NCBI GenBank assembly: GCA_022606425.2
Contig: JAHDVF020000527.1
Location: 248,001 to 312,000, forward strand
Length of the DNA stretch: 64,000 bases
Direction of reading: 5' to 3'
Origin: Lepidostoma basale
Lineage: Eukaryota; Arthropoda; Insecta; Trichoptera; Lepidostomatidae
The translations under genes and the position numbers were made by a program. Each line of letters opens with the position of its first letter. The first letter of the stretch is position 1. Below are positions 41,300 through 51,772 of the stretch, one piece after another. The notes beneath the pieces were generated by a model that saw nothing but the letters and a program-made list of their open reading frames with translations, was not told the DNA's origin and made no database searches.

Positions 41300-41780
41300 T
41301 TTGCTCCATCTATTCGTTTTATATACCCCATTTTTAAAAATTGCAAAAAAAAACTAGTATTGTCCATCATAACGGAATCTTTTGTTATCCAAATATCATA
41401 CTGCTAGTTAAATTAACGTATTTTTCTGTATTTGGTTTTCAAATTTGAATGTAGAATAAAGAACAGAACGAGCAATAATTTGAATGTGTTCCACCAGTGG
41501 CGGCACGCGACCCGATTGTCAAAGGATTAAGTTGTCACACCCAATAGCGAGTGGTAGGGGGTGAGGAGACTATGGAGGGGGTAATGGACGTTTTAATTAT
41601 TATGTTAAAAAGGAGGGCAGACGACTAAAAAGGATAATCCCGTCCCCGTGCAGGACACGTGTAACAGATGATTTGCCAGATAACGAGCGATTGAGAGGAA
41701 AAATAAAAAAAAAACAAATTGCTAGGAGAATTTCAAAATAATGAAGTTGAAAGATTGGTGAAAAAACGAGCTCAAACAAT
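41300..41780. other. no feature seen
   Basis: 41490-41660 has more GC (ccagtggcggcacgcgaccc) but is unassigned. Confidence 0.35.
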
Positions 41781-41781
41781 T

Positions 41782-42067
41782 GTCTAACTAACTAATCATC
41801 ACGCTGTGTCTCCGGAGGGGTAGGTATGTGCCGCCAAACTGCTCTATATTCTCTCTTCTACATTCACACACCGTGACACGCACGCTCGTTGATTTTTCCT
41901 AATTCGAACATGGCCACCTTTCAGTAATTGGTTAATTTGGTCATCCCATGTCTTTTTTCCATTCACATTACTTAAAAGTATATATTTAGTCATTCTTCCC
42001 TTATTCATTCATTCCATAAGTCCAAACATTCTAAAGTGACACTTTTGTTTATTTAAGACGCATTTAT
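41782..42067 (-). mobile_element. GTTA-LINE 3' fragment
   Basis: aactaactaatcatcacgct tail complement through to the RWFGHMERM region (complement of gtccaaacattctaaagtga). Confidence 0.85.
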
Positions 42068-42078
42068 AAGTAATTAAT

Positions 42079-42973
42079 CTTCTTCTTCAATGGGCTGTAC
42101 AGCCCATATCGAGCCTTGGCCTCCAGTATTCTTCGCCTCCAACTCCTCCTGTCCTCCGCTTCGACCCTCCAATCTAACACTCGTAACAATTTCGCCCCAT
42201 CTCTCCCAACTTCGTCCTCCCATCGCAGCCTTGATCGTCCAATTAGTCTTCTACCACCTGGGTGCCACTCCAGTCATCTTTTTGGGGTTCGCGATGACGG
42301 CATCCTCTGCACGTGACCGGACAATCTCAGTCTATTCAGTCTGACCTGTGTGGAGAGACTGGGAGCTTTGTAAATATAGTACAGCTCGTCATTATACCAC
42401 ACTCTCCAGCCTTCACCGTCATTCACAGGTCCCAGAATTCTGCGCAGCACCCTTTTCTCGAAAGTATCCAGCTCTGCAGATTTCGCTGTCATTGTCCACG
42501 CCTCACATCCATATGTCACTACTGTTCCTATGATTGTTTTATACATGATGATTTTGGTTTTCCAGTGTACGTTTCTTGATTTGAACGGTGGTAGTAGAGA
42601 GAAGAATGTTTTGTTGCTAATTGTGATTCTTCTTTCGATTACCTTATGATCTTCGTTTTCTTTTGTTATAGACGAGCCCAGGTAAGTGAAGTCCTCCACC
42701 ATCTTAAAGTTGTATCTATCCTTGAATCTGATGGTTCGCCGTGAGTTATGGGATGCATTCCTGGTTTGTTTCATTATTTTTGTCTTTTCTTCGTTTATCT
42801 CTAAACCCATCTCCTTGGCTGCTGTCTCTAAAGGCTCAAATACTTCTTGTACGGCTGCTAGGGATCTTCCTACAATATTAAGGTCGTCTGCATATCCTGT
42901 GATCTGGCTGCTTTGAAAGTATGTGTTGGAATTCGTGTTAAGGTGATGTTTTCCATATGGCATATTCTAAGCA
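42079..42973 (-). mobile_element. PVND-LINE with RT catalytic box, 11-bp TSD
   Basis: The minus-strand ORF of 229 codons begins inside the RT palm: SSQITGYADDLNIVG (motif C, YADD), then GLEINEEKTKIMKQT (motif D), FTYLGSSITKENEDHKVIER, TVVTYGCEAWTMTAKSAELD, RVLRRILGPVNDGEGWRVWY, STQVRLNRLRLSGHVQRMPS, then a frameshift and the end. (CTT)n at 42079-42089 is the tail complement. Target duplication aagtaattaat at 42068-42078 and 42974-42984. Both catalytic aspartates of motif C are intact but motifs A and B are missing, so it is not autonomous. Confidence 0.93.
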
Positions 42974-42984
42974 AAGTAATTAAT

Positions 42985-43205
42985 ATAAATGAAAATGTCT
43001 GTCTTCTAGGAGTTTTATTAAATTTTATATGGAATGGCATGTATCGCCCTTCTAAGGCATTATCAAATGTTAAGATTTGTTAATGCCTTAGAAGGACGAA
43101 ACATGTCATTCCATATAAAATTTAATAAAACTCCTAGAAGACAGACGTTTTAATTTATATTCATTATTTAATATGGAGTTATACATCATTGTTCAAGAAA
43201 CAATA
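42985..43205. mobile_element. HF-B fold-back copy
   Basis: Arms gaaaatgtctgtcttctagg to ggcattatcaaatg and its partner ttgttaatgccttagaagga then cgaaacatgtcattccatat; right tail gttcaagaaacaataaatac. Box UUGUUAA, degenerate. Confidence 0.85.
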
Positions 43206-43286
43206 AATACGCATTCATAACCCTTAGATTCCTTTCTTACTTCTTTATTAGATATTCTTAGTGATCTCATTTCTAGGGCGTTTTCA

Positions 43287-43350
43287 ATCAATCAATCAAT
43301 CAATCAAATCAGTTTATTTCATCAAAGATATTACAAAATTAAGGTTTAAG
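43287..43350 (-). mobile_element. Jockey-like LINE 3' tip
   Basis: Complement of gatgaaataaactgatttga with (TTGA)n tail, here (AATC)n at 43287-43309. Extremely 5'-truncated insertion of about 60 bp. Confidence 0.75.
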
Positions 43351-43637
43351 GCATCTATCTTTTCCCTATTTCATCCTTCTTCTGCCAACTCCAAGCTTCA
43401 CTTCCATACATAACAATTGGCAGTTTTAATTTTATTGTGGCCGCACTCATTCATTCATTCTTTCGATGCATTCAAATCATCTTAGGTATAACCCTTAAAA
43501 TATTTTGTTAATAACAATTTGCACAGCATTCATTTAGAATATTGTCACTTGACATTCTATCATACACAAATTTATCCCACACTCGTCGAAGATATCTCAT
43601 TTCTGCTTCATTTATTCTACTTTCACCCCTATTTTAC

Positions 43638-43866
43638 ATTGACTGCCACTCCGAAGTTTCCGGGTTCGATTCCCGGCGAGGGCAGTGTGATTGTCACACT
43701 GTCTTTGGTATGGTGTAGAATTCACGTGACAATAAAATGCCAATAGATCAACTACCTATTACATGTCACGAGAATCACTATGATAGCTATAATACCCTTT
43801 ACATCGATTTGGTTCATGCTGTCATGATGTAAAGAGCGATTCAACAAAATTATAACAATAAAAAAT
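43638..43866 (+). mobile_element. tRNA-derived SINE, 5'-truncated
   Basis: Starts at the anticodon-loop-equivalent gactgccactccgaagttt, B box gggttcgattcccgg, complete body and end gagcgattcaacaaaattat. A box missing. Confidence 0.88.
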
Positions 43867-43935
43867 AATAATTTGACCAGTTCCATGTTTCACTTCCATA
43901 CATGAGAGTCTATAGGCGTGGCGACTCCAGAAACG

Positions 43936-44423
43936 CGGGTCCCATAGCACTCACTAAGTCTTTCATTCATATCACTTCATTTCTTTATTATTTTTTCTCT
44001 TTTCATCTTACTTCTGCGAGCCCCTTGCCACACTTGAATTACAACGTTATATTTTTTAAATAAGTACGTTATTATCTTATAGATCTATTTGCGTGTATAA
44101 ATACATGGCTCAGAATTCCCGCCACGACTATATAATCAGGTTATGAAACAATTTGCCGAACAAGTGATGCGCACCACGATTTTGGCGGGAACGGGGCGGC
44201 CATATTGAATTATAACGAATCGGAGAGGTTTAAATCCTGCACACGCTTTACGCGGTCCGCAAAACCAACAAAGCAATCTCGGCAAAATCCCAAAGCATCG
44301 TATTATAATTGTCATATTTTTATTTTTCGATTGAAGTGTAATACTATTGAATTTTCGATAAGTGCATACTGCCGTGCCGCGTGTGGTTTTTGGAATGATC
44401 GTTACGCAAATTCAATTACAAAT
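43936..44423. other. GC-richer stretch upstream of the possible BTB-like start
   Basis: Includes a TATA-like ctatataatc (44128-44137) and gggaacggggcggccatatt. Unassigned. Confidence 0.3.
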
Positions 44424-44486
44424 ATGGCTGATACAAATGTAACATTCGAAATTGTGGATCGGTTTTGTTTGAGATGGCAAAATTGA
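44424..44486 (+). CDS. possible first coding exon or fragment, BTB-like N-terminus
   Basis: ATG opens MADTNVTFEIVDRFCLRWQN then a stop. FCLRWNN some 10-20 residues after Met is the hallmark opening of insect BTB/POZ transcription factors (lola, tramtrack, broad types). The position fits. However, translation stops at once and no GT donor lies right after WQN; the next GT is past the stop. So either a decayed exon or coincidence. The frame extends upstream without a stop to 44205. Confidence 0.2.
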   Translation: MADTNVTFEIVDRFCLRWQN

Positions 44487-44620
44487 TAAATTTGTTGTGG
44501 GATTGGGAATTTCAACAGGGATTTAATAGAATTTATCTACTTTTGTACTTTTAATAATTTGTATTTTTCTCTATTATATTGAGCTTTGTAAAGTTTACAT
44601 AAGTTTTATTTTAACCTATC

Positions 44621-45140
44621 CAAAAAAGCTAGAATGGCAGTGCACAATGGTGTTCTTCTGCCGACCCTTATGTATGGAAGCGAAGCATGGGACTGGTAAA
44701 AGAAGGATGAAAGTAGAATAAATGCAATAGAAATGAGATCTCTTAGACGAATTTGTTGATACTCTGTGTATGATAGAGTGTCGAATGAAAATATAAGAAG
44801 TGAATGCGGTGCGAATGATGGTGTTATAAACAAAATAATGAAAGGATCATTAAGATGGTTTGGACATATGGAAAGAACGAATGAAGAAAGAATGGTAAAA
44901 AAATTATATGTTAATGATGTAAATGGAACCAGAAATAGAGGAAGACCGAGGAAAACGTGGCACTATCAAATAAATCAAATATTAAATGTCGGCCATGTGA
45001 GGAGTCAGAGAAATCGACGCGCGTGCATGACACGATGTATGAATGTTGAGGAATCGAGAGAAAAATGTCAGTAAAGAAAAGTGTAGCAGTCCATTCTTTC
45101 TGCCTACCGGCGCGGCGTGATTGTTAGTTAGTTAGTTTGT
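44621..45140 (+). mobile_element. GTTA-LINE 3' end, long copy
   Basis: MAVHNGVLLPTLMYGSEAWD, KKDESRINAIEMRSLRRIC, SVYDRVSNENIRSECGANDG, VINKIMKGSLRWFGHMERTN, GTRNRGRPRKTWHYQINQIL, NRRACMTRCMNVEESREKCQ, then the terminus missing part of ccccttcggg, and ttagttagttagtt. Two stops. Confidence 0.92.
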
Positions 45141-45169
45141 TTCAAGTAAATTATTTGAATATCGTTCAA

Positions 45170-45455
45170 GACACTACTAGATAGAAAAAGAAATTCAAAG
45201 CTAAGGGACATATGTGAGGTCAAAGATGTCCTTAGGTGGGGAAGGCAAAGGAAAAGATATTGGTATGCACACGTGAGGAGAATGGATCCATCCAGACTCC
45301 CCTTCATTGTGTTGCACGGCCAACCCCAAGGTTGACGACCCCTGGGCAGACCACCAAAGAGATGGATAGACAGCTGGGAGTCGACCTCGCAGGAGGCCAA
45401 TTCCTCTTTAGAAACAGGCCACAAACCCCTCACTAAGAAAAAGAAGAAGAAAACG
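45170..45455 (+). mobile_element. SRRRY-LINE 3' end, diverged subfamily
   Basis: RKRNSKLRDICEVKDVLRWG, RQRKRYWYAHVRRMDPSRLP, FIVLHGQPQG then stop, RPLGRPPKRWIDSWESTSQE, SLETGHKPLTKKKKK and (GAA)n. Confidence 0.85.
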
Positions 45456-46015
45456 CAGATTTAAAAAGCATTTTAATTTAAATCGTCGTTTATCAATCTA
45501 GGTGTCGAGATAAATTATGATGAGGGTCCTGATTTGTTCAATAAATAATACCCAAATACGAAAAATCGTATTAATATAATCAAGAGTGAATACGCATATT
45601 CCCAATATCAACTAAAGTTTTAAATTAATCATTAATTTTTAAAGCGACGGTTGGCGTTAGTTTTCACCTATAAAAGTTTTTCTATACATATATCTATGTG
45701 ATTTGAGCTTGTTTGTTTTTCAATATTTATGGCAAGTGTGAACACATTATTTTTCATGAAAGAATAATGTAAAACAATGATGAACTTTAGGAAATTGTTA
45801 TAAGTGGGGTTAAATTTTTAGTTCATTTATTGGCTTTTTATTGGGTGGCCACAAAAAAGGTTGAGAAACTCTGATTTTTCAATGATTTCAGTAAAAACCT
45901 AAGATTCCTACTTTATTCGTTTTCATTATGTATTTCAGGCTCAAGTTGAAAATTAAAACACTTAGTAAATACGTAAACATACATTAAAAATAATGATATC
46001 AATCAAAAGATGTTT
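45456..46015. other. no feature seen
   Basis: AT-rich unassigned. Confidence 0.4.
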
Positions 46016-46032
46016 ATTTGCTTATTTTGGAG

Positions 46033-46080
46033 AAAGAAGATGATGGCAGCGATCTGCCGAAACCGGTCGATACCATAAGC
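46033..46080 (+). ncRNA. hammerhead-like core, family HF-G
   Basis: GAUGA then U, stem II GGCAG/CUGCC (46045-46049 with 46054-46058) with CGAU loop, GAAA at 46059-46062, palindrome ACCGGT, C at 46068, then GAUACC, the 3' side of a stem I whose 5' partner GGUAUC is not present. The box reads AAGAUGA. A minus-strand relative is near 61358-61410. Confidence 0.35.
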
Positions 46081-46089
46081 CTACGTGGA

Positions 46090-46660
46090 TTTAAAAAAAC
46101 GCAAATATACAAATAACTCTTACAATAATGACAGTGTCTCAAAATTTAAACCATTTAATAATGTCGAGTTATCACTGTGTTTCGTCCAAAACAATTTTTT
46201 GAAAGACGACAAAACAAATGCTCATCATTTATTTAAAATAGTGTAACAGAAACAGTTGAAAATCTTATATTCCATCAATTTAAATTCTATCTGTTACGCA
46301 AAGCACCAAATCATAACCAAATTGCATTTTCTCAACCCCATTCGGTTGAAATATAATTGCACCCCCCCGAGTTCACCCCTCCCAGCCCCGCCGATAACTA
46401 CAGAGCTCAGATTGGAAATATAAGACCCCCAATTGAAATTCAATTTGCCAAACCACGAATGGTTTTAGGCGAGCGATTACAAGCAATTCGTTTATATTGT
46501 TCTCTTCCATTTGACGATAATGATATTACAAATTACGTCCGTAATTGGGTTTGATTTTATTCACGATACTAGAGATAGAAGGTTTTCAATTCTACGCCCA
46601 CCAAAATGATAAAATATAATTTACTTTATCATATTTATATGGAGAAAAAGATATTCCTCG
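46090..46660. other. HF-A outer end, then unassigned
   Basis: 46135-46190 matches the HF-A outer segment (taataatgtcgagttatcac, tgtgtttcgtccaaaacaat). 46340-46560 has balanced composition but no known feature. Confidence 0.4.
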
Positions 46661-46669
46661 TCGTCATGA

Positions 46670-47430
46670 TATGAACAAGAGGAACACACAAGAGGATGAA
46701 CCGCCATACTGCTCTATCCTGACGTACCTCTCTATTTTCCTCTACATTTATAGATCGTAACATAAATGCTCGTCGATTTTTCCGACTTCGAATGTGGCCG
46801 ACTTTTAGCAAGTTCGTACCATATTTGTTAATTTGGCCATGCCATGCTTTTTCCCCTCTCTTCCTCGTCTTCCACGGCTTCTCTTTCCACTTACACAGTT
46901 TGTATATAATATGTTAACTATTTTTCTCTCGACCATTCGTTCCAAACCATCTTAGGGATCCTTTTTTCATTTTACTTATGATGCAATCATCTGCCATACA
47001 TTTCTTCCTTATTTCTTCGATCGGTATTTTATCATTTATTGTTTTCTCGCAAATTCTTCTCAGTAATCTCATTTTTACGGCATTTATACTACTTTCATCT
47101 GTTTTTTTGCCAGTCCCAAGCTTTACTTCAATAGATAAGGGTTGGCACTAGAACTCCATATCTAGTTATTGTTATACTTTCTAACCGATCGCGAATATCA
47201 ATCAGATGCAACGTTCACATTTTAATGCAATATTTGGTAAACATACTACCCAAATATACAAACTCATCTACTTACTCCAGATTTTCACCAACCTACCTCA
47301 TACATACTAGTAACCAGGACATGTAGATCATGGTCGTTGTTTGCAAGTAGGACTGCGTCATCCGCATACAATAAACAGCTTACGACACTCCGCTCATTTT
47401 GGCACCTACATCCAACCTTTTCAGCTCAAG
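46670..47430 (-). mobile_element. GTTA-LINE reaching into the RT domain
   Basis: The minus strand covers the C-terminal segment (complement of gaacaagaggaacacacaag onward) up to SCLLYADDAVLLA near 47345-47385, the RT motif C, preceded in another frame by VGAKMSGVS. So the family is a YADD-type LINE. Multiple frameshifts; 3' tail missing. Confidence 0.85.
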
Positions 47431-47640
47431 TATATATTTAGCATGTATGATATATATGATAGAATCTTTGCTATTAAATTATTACAATTCAATATTGGAA
47501 TAACGCTGGAGGCATATCTTTCCCCTTATATTTTATGTGTTTATTTTCTAAGAGGGGTTTGACATTGCATTTTTAAACGATAGATGTCAGGACTATACTA
47601 TAATAGTTTCATGAATTTTAATTATAGGTATTTCGTAAAT
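47431..47640. other. no feature seen
   Basis: AT-rich unassigned spacer. Confidence 0.4.
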
Positions 47641-47644
47641 GTAT

Positions 47645-47885
47645 GTTCTACTCTATTCTTCTTCTTCTCCTTATTATAAGATCTTACGATTTGTTTATAC
47701 ATAATGTCAACTTTCTTACTGTGATGAAGATGACAAGTTCTTTCTATTCTTTCCATCTCTTCGGTGGTCGTCCTGGAAGTCGACGGCCCTCTGGAGTCTC
47801 GTGCATTACGATCTTAGGAATCCTCGCTGGATCCATCCTCTCGAACATTTCATTCATTGTGTGCGGAAATTGCACAAACATTAAT
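47645..47885 (-). mobile_element. SRRRY-LINE 3' end fragment
   Basis: Minus strand: TMNEMFERMDPARIPKIVMH, ETPEGRRLPGRPPKRWKE; (CTT)n at 47657-47670 is the tail complement. Confidence 0.8.
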
Positions 47886-48044
47886 AGCAATATATTACAT
47901 CCGTCTTTTATATTTAATTAACCCTTTATCATATACTTGTATGTATACAATAACCAATTATTTTGTCCAGTAAATTTTTTTTCAAGAAATTGCTTACTGG
48001 CAATCAATTGATCTCCACGAAGAGATACGCAGTCAAATGGACCA

Positions 48045-48165
48045 TCAAAATAATTTCATACATCGTGTCATGCACGCCCGTCGTATTCTCCGACACCTCA
48101 TGTGACCGACATTTTATATTTGATTGATCTCAAACGTGTCACGTTTTCCACATTTTTCCTCTGTT
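48045..48165 (-). mobile_element. GTTA-LINE scrap
   Basis: Complement of HVxRGVGEYDGRACMTRCMK, seen as atacatcgtgtcatgcacgc then ccgtcgtattctccgacacc. No terminus. Confidence 0.75.
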
Positions 48166-48454
48166 ACTTGTCCAGTAAATTAATTATTGAAAAAAAAAAC
48201 ACGCAATCTCCACAAGCAATACGCAATCACACTATTATTTTCAGACATACTTCTTTTTGACTTGATTAAGCTCTGTGTCGGATTCAAAAACTACTTTTAT
48301 AGTTATAGATGAATTAGTAAAAAAATCAATTTTAGGGAAGCAGGGGGTCTACACAAAATAGAAGAAATCGGCAAGGGGTCCACGTAACAAAAAAAATTGG
48401 GAACCTCTGATCTATATCATCAGTATTTGCTAGTAGCTGAATGTTATTTGATTC

Positions 48455-48610
48455 GTTAGCTTGACGGTGTTCTGAAAGACCTGCAATTGTGGGGAGTTAG
48501 ACCTTCGGAGTGGAAGTCGAGAGCTTAGATAGAGTCGGCTGGAGAATCTTTTTGGAGGCGGCTGAGGTTCACCCAAGACTGTAGAGCCAGAGAAAAGAAG
48601 AAGACTATAG
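48455..48610 (+). mobile_element. LINE C-terminal scrap with (GAA)n
   Basis: LDGVLKDLQLWGVRPSEWKS then RA, stop, and RRLRFTQDCRAREKK: the DLxxxGVxxxxWxxxARDR pattern of RTE-type C-termini. Confidence 0.55.
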
Positions 48611-48744
48611 TTATGACTGTTTTACTGTAGTTTCTGGACAGCATGCAGAAATTACTTTGCAGTAAAAATATGTTTTCAAAAATTAACGAAAGTCCCACAA
48701 TTTATTTCAGTATAATAACATATTATATTATATATAAGCTGGGC

Positions 48745-49257
48745 AGCTTTCGGTAACATGAGTTGCATCCTTAAAAACCGGAAAATACCGATCAACCTGT
48801 AACGAAAAGTCTATGAAGCCTGCGTTCTGCCAGTTGGTACTTATGGTCTTGAAACTGTTACATTATCCAAGCAAAGTGCCGAGAAACTGCGAGTGACCCA
48901 AAGAGCCATGGAAAGAGCCATGTTAGGAATAAGCCTAAGAGACAGAGTCATAAACGATACAGTGAGAGAAAGAACAAGGGTCACTGACATCATCCACCGG
49001 GTGGCGAATCTAAAATGGCAATGGGCGGGTCACGTAACCAGAAGCTCAGATGAAAAGTGGATAAGAATACTGCTGACTTGGAGACCGTGGAGAGAAGTGC
49101 AGGGCGACCGCAACTACGGTGGAAGGATGACCTGAATAGACACGTCGGAATAACCTGGATGCAGTCTGTACAGGACAGAGTGACATGGAAGCGAATGGAG
49201 GAGGCATTTTTCCAGGAGTGGACGGAAATAGGCTGAGGAAAAAGAAGAAGAAGACTT
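48745..49257 (+). mobile_element. KWQW-LINE 3' end
   Basis: SCILKNRKIPINL then stop, KVYEACVLPVGTYGLETVTL, SKQSAEKLRVTQRAMERAML, GISLRDRVINDTVRERTRVT, NLKWQWAGHVTRSSDEKWIR, then a frameshift, EWRRHFSRSGRK-like end and gaagaagaag. Plus-strand member of the family. Confidence 0.9.
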
Positions 49258-49740
49258 ATAAAATATTGAACATAAGCAGTTTCCAAACTAGCCAACTCAA
49301 ACATCCTGGAATAACACATGAATTTCGGATTAAAAATATTGCTACCGCATTTTTTTAGCTTTTGTTCCGGCTTTAATTATAAATAGCAGGGGTGGAGTAA
49401 TTCAATTTACTTGGCGGTCCTTTTTGTCCCTTTTCTGTGTTTTTTTCCCGTGTGCCTTTGTAGCTGACCACCGCTCCCATAACAGGCTTTAAGGATTTAT
49501 GTAATAAAATATGGGCGCCGTTAGTCACTAGCGGGACACATTGGAAATCGTCCCTCCCATAAACATTTTCCGCTCGGAGAAATCTAAAAAAAATGAAAAT
49601 AAAAGGGAAAGTCAAAAGACGACCCCCAGTACTCTCCTGATACATATGCCGTATATACGTAGAACTTAAATGTATGTACTCGTACATAAATACTTGTTTA
49701 TTTATTTTTTCGCCTACGATTAACATTTTACAAAATACAT
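49258..49740. other. no feature seen
   Basis: 49370-49620 has balanced composition. The minus-strand 117-codon frame there has no recognisable domain. Confidence 0.35.
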
Positions 49741-49744
49741 ATAC

Positions 49745-50003
49745 GAGTTAGGAATACAGCAATCAGAGAAATCTGCGAGGTCAGATGGGGACGTCAAAGA
49801 CGGCGATACTGGCATCAACATGTAGAAAAAATGAGCTCAAATAGGATACCATACATAGCTCTCCATGGAACGCCAAACGGACAACGCCGACCAGGAAGAC
49901 CCCCGAAACGGTGGAGAAAAAGCTGGAGTTCAGCGTCTCAAGAGGACCCGCCTGAAATAACAGACTCCTGAGCCTACCAAAAGTGAAGAAGAAGAAGATA
50001 TAT
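49745..50003 (+). mobile_element. SRRRY-LINE 3' end
   Basis: AIREICEVRWGRQRRRYWHQ, HVEKMSSNRIPYIALHGTPN, GQRRPGRPPKRWRKSWSSAS and QEDPPEITDS, stop, then gaagaagaag. Intact frame throughout. Confidence 0.88.
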
Positions 50004-50034
50004 ACATATATTGTTTTTTTAGCGTAATTACCGG

Positions 50035-50410
50035 GAGGATGCATGCCTCCCAGACACTTCATTTGAGGTTCATCAACATCAGCCGTCTGTCATCCACATC
50101 CATTCACAAAGCACGCCACCACCCCCTATCCAATATCGCTACCATCCATTCATGTCCAGCAATCCTCTTCAGATCGTCGGTCCAGCGGGCATGGGGACGT
50201 TCAACTCTGCGTAATCCTGTACGTGGTCTCCACTCCAGAACCCGCCTCCCCCATTGGCCGTCAGATCTCCGACAGACATGGCCAGCCCATCGCCACTTCA
50301 GCCCGCTCATCCTCAAAACCACCTCAGTCAGCTTGGTTTGCTGTCGAATAAATTCGTTTCGAAATCTGTCCCTCAAGGTTATTCCAAGCATAGCTTTTTC
50401 CATGGCGCAT
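50035..50410 (-). mobile_element. KWRW-type LINE 3' end, distinct subfamily
   Basis: Minus strand, open: MEKAMLGITLRDRFRNEFIR, QQTKLTEVVLRMSGLKWRWA, GHVCRRSDGQWGRRVLEWRP, RVERPHARWTDDLKRIAGHE, WMVAILDRGWWRALGECFVN. It resembles the KWQW family but is about one third different by eye, and the frame is intact to the end, so it is a younger or separate lineage. Ends cctcccggtaatta side without an A-rich tail. Confidence 0.85.
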
Positions 50411-50464
50411 TAGGAGACCTTGAATCTGAGGTTCATAGTTGTTTTATTTATTCAACCTAATTTA

Positions 50465-50770
50465 TCTACCATGTCAGGTATTGGAAAAATCGAATCACAT
50501 GCAACAGCCATACAACTCTTGAAGAGTTTTAGCCTTCTTGATGATTTTCCTCCAAGCTCCTCGTTCCTACGCCTTTTGCTCCCAAGAGTCCGATTTGCCT
50601 AACCTAGGCAGATCAGCTAGAACATTATCCATTAGGCGCTGTCTAGGACTCCCAAGAGGTCGTTGGTTTAGTACCGTAAAGGTCTTAATTGCTCTGGTCT
50701 CTTAAACTCGGCATACATGCCCAATCCATGCTAGGCGACCGGCTCTCACGGTGCTCGCAATTCTGTGAAA
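50465..50770 (-). mobile_element. LINE C-terminal fragment, separate family
   Basis: Minus strand: IASTVRAGRLAWIGHVCRV, then ETRAIKTFTVLNQRPLGSPR, QRLMDNVLADLPRLGKSDSW and ERGAWRKIIKKAKTLQELYG with two stops. The GHVxR...GRPxxRWxDxV...DRxxWRxIxxxAKT layout is common to several LINE clades. Confidence 0.75.
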
Positions 50771-51215
50771 ATTTGTGAGGGCAAAATAATGTGGCAATCA
50801 ATTCTCTATTTATAAATAAATTAAGTAATTATATGATACGTATATGAGAAATATAACTCTCCCATACTCGTATAATGATAGTGTTTGTGTAATAAAACGT
50901 CGGATACCCCAACCGATTCGACTATAAAGATTCATAAAAAACATCCCTTTCGCATAATGTATGGAGGATGGAGGAAAACATATAAAAACATAAAGGGGTT
51001 GTGGCTTCCCCGCCGGCCCTTAAATTCGCCTTATTATGTAAATTTTACGAAATTGTTTTGTTATGGCGAAAATATTGCCGAATAATAAAACTTCTCCCGA
51101 TGGCTGTGCTATTTTGGTTCCTACTTAGATATTAAAGATTTTTTATTAATCTTCGAATTATATGATATTAAAATCAGTTTTATAAACCACGAATTACCTT
51201 AAAATATTAAAAATA
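50771..51215. other. no feature seen
   Basis: AT-rich unassigned sequence; HF-A outer-end matches begin near 51215. Confidence 0.4.
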
Positions 51216-51300
51216 GTCCATTGTTTTGGCCGAAACACTATGATACTTCAATATTATAAACTGATACACTATGATACTTCAATATTAAAAAAAACTTTGT
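51215..51300 (-). mobile_element. HF-A outer end, duplicated
   Basis: atagtccattgttttggccg then aaacactatgatacttcaat, and again acactatgatacttcaatat 30 bp later. Confidence 0.6.
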
Positions 51301-51735
51301 TTTATGAAAGACGTCGATCTCCGAGGTAATCTTGTTCAGTAAACTGATTGCTCTTCCCAACGGCATTGTTAGAGGCAGGTTGGTTCTTGCGGCCGGAAGA
51401 AAGAACAATCTACGCTGGCGCTGTCGGAGATATCTGTTGGGAACAAAAATACCCACAAACACTGGAGGGCACGGCTGAGTTTTCAAAATATCCCCTAATT
51501 AATCTAAAGAAACGGGTTATGAGAAACCCATCTCTTCGAAGCTGCAGAGAATTAAACCCCAACATTCCCAAAAGAAACACTGTGGGATAGAGCCATGGAT
51601 AGCTACCATATTCCTTCATGTAGAGATACCTCAGAAATTTTTTCCGAACCCTCTCCAGCATAACGGAATATCTCGCCTCGTGCGGACTCCAAATCACAGA
51701 TCCACTTTCGAGTCTGCTCCGAACCAATGAAGAAG
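51300..51735 (-). mobile_element. Jockey-like LINE C-terminus, longest copy
   Basis: Minus strand: MVRSRLESGSVIWSPHEARY, SVMLERVRKKFLRYLYMKEY, FNSLQLRRDGFLITRFFRLI, RGYFENSAV, then a frame change, RRLFFLPAARTNLPLTMPLG and RAISLLNKITSEIDVF. The LxSxxxVWxP...R.F.RY order is the standard Jockey-clade C-terminus. 3' UTR is missing. Confidence 0.85.
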
Positions 51736-51772
51736 AAGATGTTTGTATAACGCAGCTTATTGCTTGTACTGT

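Larger units (their letters stand above)
43210..43935 (-). mobile_element. GTTA-LINE remnant split by Jockey-like and SINE insertions
   Basis: Minus-strand segments: 43235-43286, 43351-43430 (AWSWQKKDEI-type coding) and 43500-43632, continuing at 43870 (cagttccatgtttcacttcc). Interrupted by the Jockey-like 3' tip and by the SINE listed separately. The junctions sit in otherwise collinear family sequence. Confidence 0.75.

Noticed and set aside
49373..49726. 117-codon minus-strand ORF
   Set aside because: Phe/Ile/Tyr-rich low-information sequence without a domain.
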